Shown one piece after another: positions 8,296-17,892 of a DNA stretch of 64,000 nucleotides. A program made the position numbers and the translations under genes. Where the stretch lies: assembly GCF_050379415.1 (NCBI RefSeq), contig NZ_JBNRLS010000001.1:124001-188000 (forward strand), in the 5' to 3' direction. The notes beneath the pieces are model-generated. The model did not search any database, was not told the DNA's origin, and saw only the letters and a program-made list of their open reading frames with translations. The stretch's first letter is position 1; every line of letters starts with the position of its first letter. Origin of the DNA: Marinobacter sp050379415. Lineage in GTDB: Bacteria; Pseudomonadota; Gammaproteobacteria; Pseudomonadales; Oleiphilaceae.

Positions 8296-9477
8296 TCAGT
8301 CCAGCGATTCGACGACCCACTCGCCGTCCTTCTTCACCAATTGCCGGTCACACCCGCGGGTGGCAGGGTTAACACCCTCATCCTCCGGCAATGCCCGGAT
8401 AACCGTTTCCGTTTTTCTCAGGTCCGAAACCGCCCCTTCCAGAGCCGGATCCTGGTCTGCCGGCGCCCAAACCGCGCCGCTCTTGAGTACTGCCCGCTCG
8501 CCCAGGGACACCAGTGCCCGGATGTCGAGACTGAAGCCGGTGGCAGGGCGGGGCCGGCCAAAGTCGCTGCCAATGGCATCGTAACGGCCGCCCTTGGCAA
8601 CGGAATCCCCGTGGCCGGGCACATAGGCCGCAAACACAAGGCCGGTGTGGTAGTTGTAGCCCCGGAGCTCACAGAAATCGAAGCCGAAGCTCACTTCCGG
8701 GAAGTCCCGGGTCAGCATATTCGCCACACGGTCCAGCTTGTCGAGGGCCGCATCCAGAGAATCGGACGCGCCGCTGAGAATCTTCCGCGCTTCGACCAAC
8801 GCCTCGGGGCCCCCGCTTACGCGCGCCAGCTTCCGGAGCCGGCTGCCGGCGGACCCTTCCGGGCAGTCACCCAGGAGCTCATCAAGTTCCGGTACCGATT
8901 TCCGGGCCATGGCATCGAAGATGGTTTCTTCGGTATCCCGATCGAAATCCGCCTCACCGATCAGACTCTCGTAAATCGCCACATGTGCCAGATCCAGGTG
9001 AATACGGGGCAGCCCGGCAACCCGGAGCGTTTCCAGCATCAGACTGATCACTTCCATATCCGCCGACTCGGAGGCGCTGCCAAACAACTCGCAACCGGCC
9101 TGGATTGGCGTGCGACCTGTCAGCATGTGGCGCGGTCGGGTATGCAGCACATGGCCGGCATAACACAGACGGGTAATACCTTCCTGGCCCAGGGTATGAG
9201 CATCGATTCGAGCAGCCTGTGGGGTCATGTCCGCACGAACACCCATCATCCGACCGGTAAGCTGGTCGGTCAGCTTGAAGGTCTGCAGTTCCAGGTCATG
9301 CCCGGTACCGGTAAACAGGGATTCCAGGTATTCGATCAGGGGCGGGATGACCAGCTGGTAGCCCCAGCGTTGGCAGGTATCCATTACGTCCCGGCGCAGG
9401 GATTCGATCCGTCCGGCCAGCGGCGGCAGAATGTCCTCTACCCCGTCCGGCAGTAACCAGCGATCAGATACTGTCAT
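8296..9477 (-). CDS. hisZ: ATP phosphoribosyltransferase regulatory subunit
   Basis: HisRS-like paralogue that pairs with the short form of HisG to catalyse and regulate the first step of histidine synthesis. The protein (393 residues) has class II synthetase-like stretches (MMGVRADMTPQAARI and FGFDFCELRGYNYHTG) but no HisRS anticodon-binding domain. hisG is not in the window. ATG 9477 is chosen; the upstream in-frame extension is not conserved-looking. It is co-directional with purA, and readthrough from hflC is blocked by a terminator. Confidence 0.95.
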   Translation of the reverse strand: MTVSDRWLLPDGVEDILPPLAGRIESLRRDVMDTCQRWGYQLVIPPLIEYLESLFTGTGHDLELQTFKLTDQLTGRMMGVRADMTPQAARIDAHTLGQEGITRLCYAGHVLHTRPRHMLTGRTPIQAGCELFGSASESADMEVISLMLETLRVAGLPRIHLDLAHVAIYESLIGEADFDRDTEETIFDAMARKSVPELDELLGDCPEGSAGSRLRKLARVSGGPEALVEARKILSGASDSLDAALDKLDRVANMLTRDFPEVSFGFDFCELRGYNYHTGLVFAAYVPGHGDSVAKGGRYDAIGSDFGRPRPATGFSLDIRALVSLGERAVLKSGAVWAPADQDPALEGAVSDLRKTETVIRALPEDEGVNPATRGCDRQLVKKDGEWVVESLD

Positions 9478-9606
9478 GAGATTCCGTTGTCTGTTATTCC
9501 CGCAACAGCCAGATGACTGCGGGGAGAGCACTCAGGATTTGCGGCGAAGTCGTGGGTCAGAAAACCCGATACAAAACCGGCCGAATTTTACACGGTTGTC
9601 GGGCAC

Positions 9607-9638
9607 AAAAAAACCGGAATACGAAGGTATTCCGGTTT
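9607..9638 (-). terminator. Intrinsic terminator after hflC
   Basis: Reading the minus strand, a 12-base-pair stem (9638-9627 with 9622-9611) closes a CTTC loop and runs into a T tract (complement of 9607-9613). It lies 17 bases past the hflC stop and ends the hfq-hflX-hflK-hflC block. Confidence 0.92.
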
Positions 9639-9655
9639 CCTGCTTCAAACCCGGC

Positions 9656-10534
9656 TCAGTTGGTGGCGCCCTGAGGATCCTTCAGGTACCTCAGGAAGTC
9701 GCTGTCCGAGTCGATGACCATGATGTCATCCTTGCTGGAGAATGCATTCTGATACGCCGTGATGCTGCGATAGAAGCTATAGAACTCTTCGTCCCGGCTG
9801 TAAGCATCGGCATAGATACGCGCAGCCTGGCCATCACCCTCACCGCGCAGTTCCTCGGACTTGGCAAAAGCCTCTGCCAGGATCACGGTTTGCTGGCGAT
9901 CGGCATCGGCACGAATACCTTCCGCTGCCTCACGCCCGCGGGAACGGAATTCCTGGGCCAGCTTTTCACGCTCTGTTGCCATACGGCGATAAACGTTCTC
10001 ACTGACCTGTTGGGGCAGTTCAATGGCCTTGACCCGGATATCCAGCACCCGGATCCCGAATTCATCAACGGACGTCTCGTTCACCTGGTCCCGCAGGGTG
10101 TGCATCAACTCATCCCGCTGACCGGAGACCACCTCGTGCATGGTGCGCACACCGAACTCGTTCCGCAGGCCGTTATCCACCCGTGAGGACAGCAGGGACT
10201 GGGCGCGGAACTCGTCACCACCGGTTGAACGGTAGAAAGTGTCCACATCGGCAATCTGCCACGCGATGTAGGAGTCCACGTCCAGAGGTTTCTTCTCGAC
10301 GGTCAGGTACTGATGTGCCGGAAGGTCCGTGGTCAGCACCCGAACGTCAAACTCCCTGACCTGATCGATCACCGGCACCTTGAAGTGGATACCCGCCGGG
10401 ATGTTGGTTTCAATCAGCTCACCGAAGCGCAGCAGTACGCCCCGGTGGGTTTCCGGAATGATGTAGACACTGGCCGACACCACCAGAACAACGATCAAGG
10501 CACCGGCAAGGCCGATAATACTTTTCGGACCCAT
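9656..10534 (-). CDS. hflC: HflC, regulator of FtsH protease
   Basis: SPFH/prohibitin-family membrane protein that assembles with HflK into a cage around FtsH and modulates its proteolysis. It has one N-terminal membrane segment (about residues 5-26), then the band-7 domain with YIIPETHRGVLLRFGE. The helical region is rich in Glu/Arg/Ala (EKLAQEFRSRGREAAEGIRADADRQ in part). The product is 292 residues. It starts three bases after the hflK stop. Confidence 0.97.
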   Translation of the reverse strand: MGPKSIIGLAGALIVVLVVSASVYIIPETHRGVLLRFGELIETNIPAGIHFKVPVIDQVREFDVRVLTTDLPAHQYLTVEKKPLDVDSYIAWQIADVDTFYRSTGGDEFRAQSLLSSRVDNGLRNEFGVRTMHEVVSGQRDELMHTLRDQVNETSVDEFGIRVLDIRVKAIELPQQVSENVYRRMATEREKLAQEFRSRGREAAEGIRADADRQQTVILAEAFAKSEELRGEGDGQAARIYADAYSRDEEFYSFYRSITAYQNAFSSKDDIMVIDSDSDFLRYLKDPQGATN

Positions 10535-10537
10535 TGA

Positions 10538-11737
10538 TTATCTCCCCGTTCTGGAATTGGTGGCCTGACGATTGCGCAGTTCACGCAATACTTCGTCGGT
10601 CACTGACTGGATATCAACCTGGCCGCTCATGGAACCGGTATTACCGGAGCTGTCACGACCACTGGTCACCGTGTTGCGCTTGATCATCTGATCCAGTGGC
10701 AGGTACATCATGTTGTTGGAAGACTTGGTGTCCACAAACACTTTGCTGGTGTTGGACATTACGTTTTCCAGTGCCTGGATGTACATACGTTCACGAGTGA
10801 CCCGGGGCGCATCGGAATAAACCGCCAGCAGATCCAGATAACGGGCGGTTTCACCGCGCGCGGTCTCAACAACCCGCGACTTATAGGCGTTCGCCTCCTC
10901 AATCAGACGCTGCGCCCGACCACGAGCCTCGGGAACGATCTTGTTCCGGTAAGTCTCGGCTTCTTCGATCGAGCGTTGCTCATCTTCCCGGGCACGCTGA
11001 ACTTCCCGGAAGGCATCCTGGACCGGGCCAGGTGGCTGGGTGCTTTCCACGTTCACACGAACGATCCGAAGACCCGCACCATAGTCCTGCAGGAACGCCT
11101 GGAGTCGCTGCTCCACGTTGATGGCCAACTCTGCACGACCCTCGGTCAGCACGTCATCGAGGGTGGCACTACCCACCTCATGACGCAGGGCACTGTCAGT
11201 GGCAAATGCCAACGCCTGGTTGGAGTCACGCACGTTCAGCACGTAGTCCCGGGCGTTGCTGACCTGATACTGTACCTGCAGGTCGACGGTCACCAGGTTT
11301 TCGTCCTGGGTCAGCATCTGGCCCGCGGATTCGGCGCTACGTACGTTGGTTACCCGAACCTTGCGCACGTCATCAATCAGGGGCACCTTGAAGCGCAGCC
11401 CCGGATCTTCGGTACGGGAATACTCACCGAAACGAAGAACGACGGCCCGCTCCTGCTCGTCCACGGTGTAAAAGGATTGATAGACGACGTAACCGACGAC
11501 CAGTATCGCCGCCAGGGCAATAATGGCACCGAAGCCTCCAGCAGTGCCGCCAGAGCCACTATCGCCGCCTCCGGACTTGCCGCCTTTGCCGCCCAACATC
11601 TTGTTGAGCTTGTCCAGGCCCTTTTTCAGAGCCTCGTCGAGGTCTGGCGGCCCCTGATCATTGCCGCCGCGACGACCACCACCGGTTCCCCAGGGATCGT
11701 TGTCGTTACGGTTTCCACCCGGTTCGTTCCAGGCCAT
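10538..11737 (-). CDS. hflK: HflK, regulator of FtsH protease
   Basis: SPFH-family partner of HflC. The N-terminal 70 residues are Gly/Asn rich and cytoplasmic. A single membrane segment follows (about residues 72-92, ending YVVYQSFYTV), then DEQERAVVLRFGEY, the band-7 start. The product is 399 residues. It lies 78 bases downstream of hflX in the hfq-hflX-hflK-hflC order conserved across gammaproteobacteria. Confidence 0.97.
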   Translation of the reverse strand: MAWNEPGGNRNDNDPWGTGGGRRGGNDQGPPDLDEALKKGLDKLNKMLGGKGGKSGGGDSGSGGTAGGFGAIIALAAILVVGYVVYQSFYTVDEQERAVVLRFGEYSRTEDPGLRFKVPLIDDVRKVRVTNVRSAESAGQMLTQDENLVTVDLQVQYQVSNARDYVLNVRDSNQALAFATDSALRHEVGSATLDDVLTEGRAELAINVEQRLQAFLQDYGAGLRIVRVNVESTQPPGPVQDAFREVQRAREDEQRSIEEAETYRNKIVPEARGRAQRLIEEANAYKSRVVETARGETARYLDLLAVYSDAPRVTRERMYIQALENVMSNTSKVFVDTKSSNNMMYLPLDQMIKRNTVTSGRDSSGNTGSMSGQVDIQSVTDEVLRELRNRQATNSRTGR

Positions 11738-11815
11738 AGTGCTCTCCGTTCCTATACTTGTCGAATGGCTGCAAATACTAGGGATTTATACTCGCCCCGG
11801 CAACCGTTTACGCTC

Positions 11816-13114
11816 TCAGGCATGGCTGTCTTCAAGGCGAATCTCATGTTCTTTCATGCCCGCCCGGCTCAGGAGCTGGAGCCAGTCCCGGTTCTGCAAG
11901 CGGACTTCCACCACGCTGTCACCCGTTTCCCGGTGCTCTTCACTGAGCACCGAACCGGCCTCGTGCAACAAGGCCCGCAACTTGCCGTCAGCGGGACCGA
12001 GCAGAACGAAATGGTGCACCACATCCTCGGCCAGCCGCTCAACAATGGCATCAAACAGGACATCCAGTCCTTCACCGCTGACTGCCGACACCCAGACCCG
12101 CACCGGGACCCCCTCTTCATTGCGGTCTATCCGGGGAGTGAAGCCGTCGAGCAGGTCAATCTTGTTGAACACCTGTAATACGGGAATCTCGTCCGCTCCG
12201 ATCTCAGCCAGGACGCTTTCAACCTGTTCGATGTTGTCATCGCGACGGCCATCGTGACAGTCGATTATGTGCAACAGCAGGCTGGCTTCGGTGGTCTCTT
12301 CCAGAGTCGCCCGGAAGGCCTCCACCAGTTTGTGCGGCAGGTGCCGGATGAATCCGACCGTGTCCGCCAATACGACCGGCCCGATGTCCGGAAGTTCCAG
12401 CCGGCGCAATGTCGGGTCAAGGGTTGCGAACAGCTGGTTGGCCGCGTAGACGGTGGAGGTGGTCAGCCGGTTGAAGAGGGTCGACTTGCCGGCGTTGGTA
12501 TACCCCACCAGAGAGACCGTTGGAATATCGGCCCGGTGCCTGGCACGGCGCCCCTGGTTCCGCTGCCTGCGAACCTTTTCCAGGCGCTTGTGGATGGACT
12601 TGATTCGCTCACGCAACAAGCGACGGTCGGTTTCGAGCTGGGTTTCACCGGGCCCCCGCAGGCCGATACCACCCTTTTGCCGCTCAAGGTGGGTCCAGCC
12701 GCGCACCAGTCGCGTGGCCATATGCTCGAGCTGGGCAAGCTCCACCTGCAGCTTGCCCTCGTGGGTCCGGGCCCGCTGGGCAAAAATATCGAGAATGACT
12801 CCGGTGCGATCCAGTACCCGGCACTTGAGCTCACGCTCGATATTGCGCTCCTGACTCGGACTCAGGGCATGATTGAACAGCACCACGTCCGCTTCCGAAG
12901 CGGCAATGGCATCACGAATCTCTTCCAGCTTGCCTTCACCCACGAACAATCGCGGGCTCGGCTGCTTGCGCGAACCGGTAATAACAGCCACCGGTTCCAC
13001 GCCGGCAGAGGTCACCAGCTCCCGGAATTCTTCCAGGTCTTCGGAATCCTCATAGGCGGTAAAGTCAATGTGAACCAGAACCGCCCGTTCGCCGACATCA
13101 GGACGCTCAAACAA
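11816..13114 (-). CDS. hflX: GTPase HflX, ribosome rescue/splitting factor
   Basis: OBG-HflX GTPase that splits stalled 70S ribosomes, for example after heat stress. It has an N-terminal HflX-specific domain (VLFNHALSPSQERNIERELK region), a coiled linker, and a G domain starting near residue 205 with G1 GYTNAGKSTLFN and G3 DTVGFIRHLP. The product is 432 residues. The start is a TTG (13114): an in-frame stop lies a few codons upstream and no ATG or GTG gives the family N-terminus (MFERPDVGERAVLVH). GGGAG lies ten bases upstream. Confidence 0.96.
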   Translation of the reverse strand: MFERPDVGERAVLVHIDFTAYEDSEDLEEFRELVTSAGVEPVAVITGSRKQPSPRLFVGEGKLEEIRDAIAASEADVVLFNHALSPSQERNIERELKCRVLDRTGVILDIFAQRARTHEGKLQVELAQLEHMATRLVRGWTHLERQKGGIGLRGPGETQLETDRRLLRERIKSIHKRLEKVRRQRNQGRRARHRADIPTVSLVGYTNAGKSTLFNRLTTSTVYAANQLFATLDPTLRRLELPDIGPVVLADTVGFIRHLPHKLVEAFRATLEETTEASLLLHIIDCHDGRRDDNIEQVESVLAEIGADEIPVLQVFNKIDLLDGFTPRIDRNEEGVPVRVWVSAVSGEGLDVLFDAIVERLAEDVVHHFVLLGPADGKLRALLHEAGSVLSEEHRETGDSVVEVRLQNRDWLQLLSRAGMKEHEIRLEDSHA

Positions 13115-13152
13115 CTTGTACAGACTCCCGGGTCATCAGAATCGACCCCTCA

Positions 13153-13209
13153 GAAAAACAAACACCCGCGCACCTGAAGCCGTAGAGCGGCTCTTCGGAA
13201 ACGCGGGTG
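13153..13209 (-). terminator. Intrinsic terminator between hfq and hflX
   Basis: On the minus strand an eight-base outer stem (13209-13202 with 13170-13163) encloses an inner hairpin built from gaagccg and cggctcttc, and is followed by a T-rich run (complement of 13153-13162). It would end part of the hfq transcripts and leave readthrough to hflX, as in other hfq-hflX operons. Confidence 0.7.
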
Positions 13210-13232
13210 GCAATACCGGGGAAGCGGCTGGA

Positions 13233-13484
13233 TCAGTCTTCAGACTCGCCCTCTCCTCCCGGGGCCTGCGGCGGAATGCGCACATTGCGGGCAGGAACCA
13301 CAGTGGAAATAGCGTGCTTGTAGACCATCTGGCTGACAGTGTTTTTCAGCAAAATCACGAACTGGTCGAAAGACTCAATCTGGCCCTGTAGCTTGATACC
13401 ATTGACCAGAAAGATGGAAACCGGGATGCGCTCCTTGCGCAAGGCATTGAGGTAAGGGTCTTGTAAGGAGTGCCCTTTTGACAT
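13233..13484 (-). CDS. hfq: RNA chaperone Hfq
   Basis: Hexameric Sm-like protein that pairs small RNAs with mRNAs. The 83-residue product carries the Sm1 motif (VNGIKLQGQIESFDQFVILL) and Sm2 motif (MVYKHAISTVVPAR), with a short acidic tail (GGEGESED). It is shorter than E. coli Hfq (102), as in Pseudomonas. It lies between miaA and hflX in the usual order. Confidence 0.99.
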   Translation of the reverse strand: MSKGHSLQDPYLNALRKERIPVSIFLVNGIKLQGQIESFDQFVILLKNTVSQMVYKHAISTVVPARNVRIPPQAPGGEGESED

Positions 13485-13521
13485 GTGTGTTCTCCTGTTT
13501 TTAAGTAGATGCAGATCGTCG

Positions 13522-14559
13522 TTATTCAGGTTTTAATGTGGTGCGAAGTCCGAGTTTTTTCAAGGCTTTTGCAGCGACCATTTTATCGTCACTGTCAAGC
13601 CACCGGACATCAGACCATTTTCTCAACCAGGTGAGCTGCCGTTTTGCCAGCTGGCGGGTAGCGGCAACACCTCTGCTCACAAACTCTTCATGGTCACTGT
13701 CACCAGCCAGGTATTCCCATGCCTGCCGATAGCCGACACAGCGCATGGAGGGCAGTTCCGGATCGAGATCACCCCGGGCCATAAGCGCCCGGACTTCGTC
13801 GAGAAAACCGGCTTCCAGCATTCGGTGGAAACGCAGCTCTATTCGTTCATGAAGCACTTTCCGCTCACTCGGAGCGATTGCAAGTTGCGTTACAGTATAC
13901 GGCAGAGCGCTCCCCTCGTCTGCCTGCCACCGCGTGAAATAGGTGTAATCCTCGACCCCGGCCCCCGGCGGTTGCCCCGCTGATCCGTTCTCCGCCTGCC
14001 AGAACGCCGAGATCGGTTTGCCGGTAAGGCGGACAACCTCCAACGCGCGAAGAAGGCGCTGCCGGTTATTGGGATGGATCAACCGGGCCGCCACCGGGTC
14101 CTTCTCCCGCAGCTCGTCATGGAGGGCCTGCCAGCCTCGCTCTGCCGCCTCGCGCTCCAGCCGGCCCCGCAACTCGGGATCCGCAGGCGGCAATCCGGAC
14201 ATGCCGTGCAGCAGGGCCTTGAAATACATCATGGTGCCGCCCACCAGCAACGGAATGCGCCCGGCCTCGGTGATTTTCTTCATTTCAGCCAGAGCGTCGC
14301 GGCGGAAGTCGGCGGCGGAATAGCTCTCCGAAGGATCACAGATATCAATCAGCCTGTGCGGCGCCCGGGCCAGCTCTTCGGCGGAGGGCTTTGCCGTGCC
14401 GATGTCCATTCCCCGGTAGATCAGGGCGGAATCGACACTGATGATGTCACACGGAAGGTGTTCACACAGGGCGATAGCCAGGTCGGTCTTGCCCGAGGCG
14501 GTTGGTCCCATCAGGAAGATGGCGGGCGGGTACTTGCCCGGGGTGCTGCTGGTTGTCAT
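13522..14559 (-). CDS. miaA: tRNA dimethylallyltransferase
   Basis: Adds the dimethylallyl group to A37 of tRNAs reading UNN codons. The P-loop GPTASGKTDLA lies near residue 20; SVDSALIYRGMDIGTAKP, RLIDICDP and VGGTMMYFKALL are the conserved MiaA motifs. The product is 345 residues. It starts ten bases after mutL stops and 37 bases separate it from hfq. Confidence 0.98.
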   Translation of the reverse strand: MTTSSTPGKYPPAIFLMGPTASGKTDLAIALCEHLPCDIISVDSALIYRGMDIGTAKPSAEELARAPHRLIDICDPSESYSAADFRRDALAEMKKITEAGRIPLLVGGTMMYFKALLHGMSGLPPADPELRGRLEREAAERGWQALHDELREKDPVAARLIHPNNRQRLLRALEVVRLTGKPISAFWQAENGSAGQPPGAGVEDYTYFTRWQADEGSALPYTVTQLAIAPSERKVLHERIELRFHRMLEAGFLDEVRALMARGDLDPELPSMRCVGYRQAWEYLAGDSDHEEFVSRGVAATRQLAKRQLTWLRKWSDVRWLDSDDKMVAAKALKKLGLRTTLKPE

Positions 14560-14569
14560 CGGAGATCCC

Positions 14570-16480
14570 TCAACGCCCTCGCAGGAACAGCTTGTCGAGC
14601 TCGCTCAGGGTTACCAGGGTCCAGGTGGGACGCCCGTGGTTGCACTGACCACTGCGCTCCGTTGCCTCCATGTCCCGAAGCAGGGAATTCATTTCCGGGA
14701 TGGTCAGCTGGCGGTTCGCCCTGACCGAGCCATGGCAGGCCATGGTGCCCAGCAGTTCGTGGGTGACGGCCTCGACCCGGTCACTCTGACCATGCTCGAT
14801 CAGATCCGCCAGCACATCCCGCACCAGCTGCTCGGCATCGGCACCGCGCAGGAGTGCCGGAACCTGCCGGACCGCGAGGGTTTCCGGTCCGATCCGCTCG
14901 ATCTGCAGACCCAGTTGCTGCAACCCTTCGCCGTGGGTTTCCGTGAGCGCCGCTTCTTTCTGGCTGACCGCGATGGATACCGGCACAAGCAGAGGTTGGC
15001 TTTTCAGGTCCTGCTCGGCCAGGGCCCGCTTCATTCGCTCGTAGGTGATGCGTTCATGGGCCGCATGCATATCCACCACAATCAGGCCGGCACGACTCTG
15101 GGCCAGGATATAGATTCCGTGCAGCTGGGCGATGGCGTAGCCCAGGGGTGGCTCTTCTTCGCTATCAGCGGGGGGCGTTGCCTGTACCTGAGCGATCCCC
15201 GCTGAACCGGGAGAGGGCTCTGCGGCAACGCCACCACCGGCATTAAGAGACTGGTAGAACGCCATCTGGTCACTGGCCCGCCATTCCTGCTGTGGCTCCG
15301 GCGGCCGGCTCCCACCGAAACCGGCAGGAGCCGGGGAGGCCTGACTCGCGTTTTCCCGGGGCGGGTAAGACCAACCCTGCTGCGGGTTCGGAGCTCCTGC
15401 AGTTCCCGGACCTGCTGGCTGGGCCGAGGCCTCCCGCCCGACGGACTGTGCCACCGCCCCGCGAAAATGATCATCGGGCCGTACATCTGCCAGCGCCCGA
15501 TGCAGGGTCCGGAAAATGAAATCGTGGACCAGACGACCGTCCCGGAACCTCACCTCGTGCTTGGTAGGATGCACGTTCACATCCACCGTGGCGGGATCCA
15601 CTTCCAGGTAAAGCACAAAGGCCGGGTGGCGGTTGTTGTACAGCACATCCCGATAAGCCTGGCGCACCGCATGGGCCACCAGCTTGTCCCGGATCACCCG
15701 GCCGTTGACGAAGAAGTACTGCAGGTCCGCCTGGCTGCGGGAAAACGTCGGCAGCGCTACCCAGCCCCAGAGCCGCAGCCCGGTGGCCTCGGCATCAATA
15801 ACCACGGCATTGTCGATGAACTGCTGGCCACACAGGGCTCCAATACGGCGCTCCCGGTCCAGCGCAGATTCAGCCGGCCGCAGGCTCTGCACCACCCGCT
15901 GGTTATGACGCAGGGTGAATCCGGTATCGAACCGGCTCAGGGCCTGGCGACGGATACATTCATCGACATGATTGAACTCGGTTTTCTCGGTGCGAAGAAA
16001 TTTCCGCCGGGCCGGCGTATTGAAGAACAGGTCCCGGACTTCCACGGTGGTACCCACCGGATGGGCCGCGGGAGATATCCTGGCATCCATTTCACGACCC
16101 TCGACTTCCACCCGGGAGGCCGCTTCCTGGTTTTCGGTCCGGGAAGTCAGTGTCAACCGGGAGACCGAGCTGATACTGGCCAGCGCCTCGCCCCGGAACC
16201 CGAGGGAAGCGACGGCTTCGAGGTCATCGAGACTGGTGATCTTGCTGGTTGCATGGCGGCTCAGGGCAAGGGGCAGGTCATCCTCCTCGATGCCACTGCC
16301 ATCATCACGGACGCGGATAAGCTTGACACCGCCCTGCTCTATCTCGACATCGACCCGGCCGGCACCGGCATCCAGGGCATTTTCGACCAGTTCCTTGACG
16401 ACCGATGCGGGACGCTCCACCACCTCACCCGCGGCTATCTGGTTCGCCAGCCGGGGAGAGAGCAAATGAATGTGGGGCAT
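14570..16480 (-). CDS. mutL: DNA mismatch repair protein MutL (endonuclease type)
   Basis: GHKL ATPase that links mismatch recognition by MutS to strand removal. The N-terminal ATPase has ENALDAGAG, RDDGSGI and GFRGEALASI. A Pro/Ala/Gln-rich linker (about residues 340-440) leads to the dimerisation domain. That domain contains DMHAAHERITYE near residue 470, which fits the endonuclease motif DQHAxxExxxxE with Met in place of Gln. This suggests a nicking MutL of the Pseudomonas kind rather than the MutH-dependent E. coli kind. The product is 636 residues. Confidence 0.97.
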   Translation of the reverse strand: MPHIHLLSPRLANQIAAGEVVERPASVVKELVENALDAGAGRVDVEIEQGGVKLIRVRDDGSGIEEDDLPLALSRHATSKITSLDDLEAVASLGFRGEALASISSVSRLTLTSRTENQEAASRVEVEGREMDARISPAAHPVGTTVEVRDLFFNTPARRKFLRTEKTEFNHVDECIRRQALSRFDTGFTLRHNQRVVQSLRPAESALDRERRIGALCGQQFIDNAVVIDAEATGLRLWGWVALPTFSRSQADLQYFFVNGRVIRDKLVAHAVRQAYRDVLYNNRHPAFVLYLEVDPATVDVNVHPTKHEVRFRDGRLVHDFIFRTLHRALADVRPDDHFRGAVAQSVGREASAQPAGPGTAGAPNPQQGWSYPPRENASQASPAPAGFGGSRPPEPQQEWRASDQMAFYQSLNAGGGVAAEPSPGSAGIAQVQATPPADSEEEPPLGYAIAQLHGIYILAQSRAGLIVVDMHAAHERITYERMKRALAEQDLKSQPLLVPVSIAVSQKEAALTETHGEGLQQLGLQIERIGPETLAVRQVPALLRGADAEQLVRDVLADLIEHGQSDRVEAVTHELLGTMACHGSVRANRQLTIPEMNSLLRDMEATERSGQCNHGRPTWTLVTLSELDKLFLRGR

Positions 16481-16500
16481 GTTTCGGGAAAACCTCTTAC

Positions 16501-17856
16501 TCAGGATGCGGGGATACGAATGGTTTGCCCTACCATAACACGGTCATCACTCAAGCCGTTAAACCGCATCAACTCGTTAACCGAAATCTGGTTTTCCTTG
16601 GCCAGCTGGGACAAGGTGTCCCCGCGCCGGATCCGGTATTGACTGACGTCGTTGCCGCCCTTGCCATTCTGCTTCTGCCAGGCCAACAGAGTGCCTGGCG
16701 GCGGGGTCTTGCGGAAATAGTCGTCGATGCCGTCCATGATGGCGCTGGCCAGCCGGCTGCGGTACCAGTCCGTTGCCAGGTTTTTCTCTTCCTGGGGATT
16801 GGAGATGAAGCCCGCCTCGACCAGTATGGACGGAATATCCGGCGATTTCAGTACCACGAATGCCGCCTGCTCCACGCCAGACTTATGCAACCTGGCAACG
16901 TTATCTAGCTTGCCCAGCACCGAACTGCCCACCCCGAGACTGGCATTGATGCTGGCAGTCATGGACAGGTCCAGAAGTACCCCTGCCAGCATGTCGTCGC
17001 GCCCTTCGAGAGACACGCCACCGGTGCCCCCGATCAGGTCTGAGCGGTTCTCGCTCTGTGCCAGCCAGCGAGCAGTCTCACTGGTGGCCCCACGCTGGGA
17101 CAGAGCAAAGACGGACGCGCCTTTTGGCTGGGGGGTGCGGAAGGCGTCGGCATGGATCGACACAAACAGATCGGCATTATACTTTCGGGCCAGCAGTGTC
17201 CGGTTCCGCAAGCCCACGTAGTAGTCACCGGTGCGGGTCAACTTGGCGGTGTAGCCCGGCTGCTTGTTGATCAGGCTCTCCAGGGTTTTCGCCATTTTCA
17301 GGACCACGTCCTTTTCCCGGGTTCCCCGCGGGCCGATCGCGCCCGGATCCTCGCCACCATGGCCGGCATCAATCACCACAATCACATCCCGCTTGCCACC
17401 CGAATCCTGGGTCACCGTCGGCTGGGTGGCCCGCTCGAGCCGGCTGCCATTCTCATCGATCAGGTCCACAACCAGTCGATGACCATACTGCTGGTTGGGT
17501 TCCAGCTGGAAGCTGCGGGGCTTGATATCGCTTCTGAGGTCGAGCACCACCCGGAGGTCATTCCCGTTCCGCGGCGCGCTGCGAATCCGCTGGATCGGGC
17601 TGCCCGAGAGATCCAGCTTGTCCAGGTCTGCCTTGAGCGAGGCGTTACTCAGGTCAATCACCAACCGTGAGGGTCCGCTCAGGGAGAAGATGTTGTGTTG
17701 CAGCGGGCCGGTCACGTCCAGCACCAGGCGGGTGTGATCCGGCGCGGGCCAGATCCGCGCACCCTCGACACGGTCACCAGCGGCCGCTCCCCATGCCATG
17801 GCCCAGACTGTGACCAGTGCCAGCAAATTGATAAGGCTGCGTTTTCCCTTGAACAT
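16501..17856 (-). CDS. N-acetylmuramoyl-L-alanine amidase with AMIN and LysM domains (AmiB/AmiC type)
   Basis: Periplasmic septal peptidoglycan amidase that separates daughter cells. A signal peptide occupies about residues 1-27. An AMIN domain follows (RLVLDVTGPLQHNIFSL onward, about 40-140), then the zinc amidase_3 domain with VIDAGHGGEDPGAIG and SIHADAFRTP (zinc ligands His, Glu and His) and ILVEAGFISNPQEE. The last 45 residues form a LysM domain (YRIRRGDTLSQLAKENQIS). ATG 17856 is preferred over GTG 17886 because it begins the signal peptide directly. It lies between tsaE and mutL, as amiB does in Pseudomonas. Confidence 0.95.
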   Translation of the reverse strand: MFKGKRSLINLLALVTVWAMAWGAAAGDRVEGARIWPAPDHTRLVLDVTGPLQHNIFSLSGPSRLVIDLSNASLKADLDKLDLSGSPIQRIRSAPRNGNDLRVVLDLRSDIKPRSFQLEPNQQYGHRLVVDLIDENGSRLERATQPTVTQDSGGKRDVIVVIDAGHGGEDPGAIGPRGTREKDVVLKMAKTLESLINKQPGYTAKLTRTGDYYVGLRNRTLLARKYNADLFVSIHADAFRTPQPKGASVFALSQRGATSETARWLAQSENRSDLIGGTGGVSLEGRDDMLAGVLLDLSMTASINASLGVGSSVLGKLDNVARLHKSGVEQAAFVVLKSPDIPSILVEAGFISNPQEEKNLATDWYRSRLASAIMDGIDDYFRKTPPPGTLLAWQKQNGKGGNDVSQYRIRRGDTLSQLAKENQISVNELMRFNGLSDDRVMVGQTIRIPAS

Positions 17857-17892
17857 ACCGCTTACCTGCAAAATATCAGCTCTCACCGGCCG

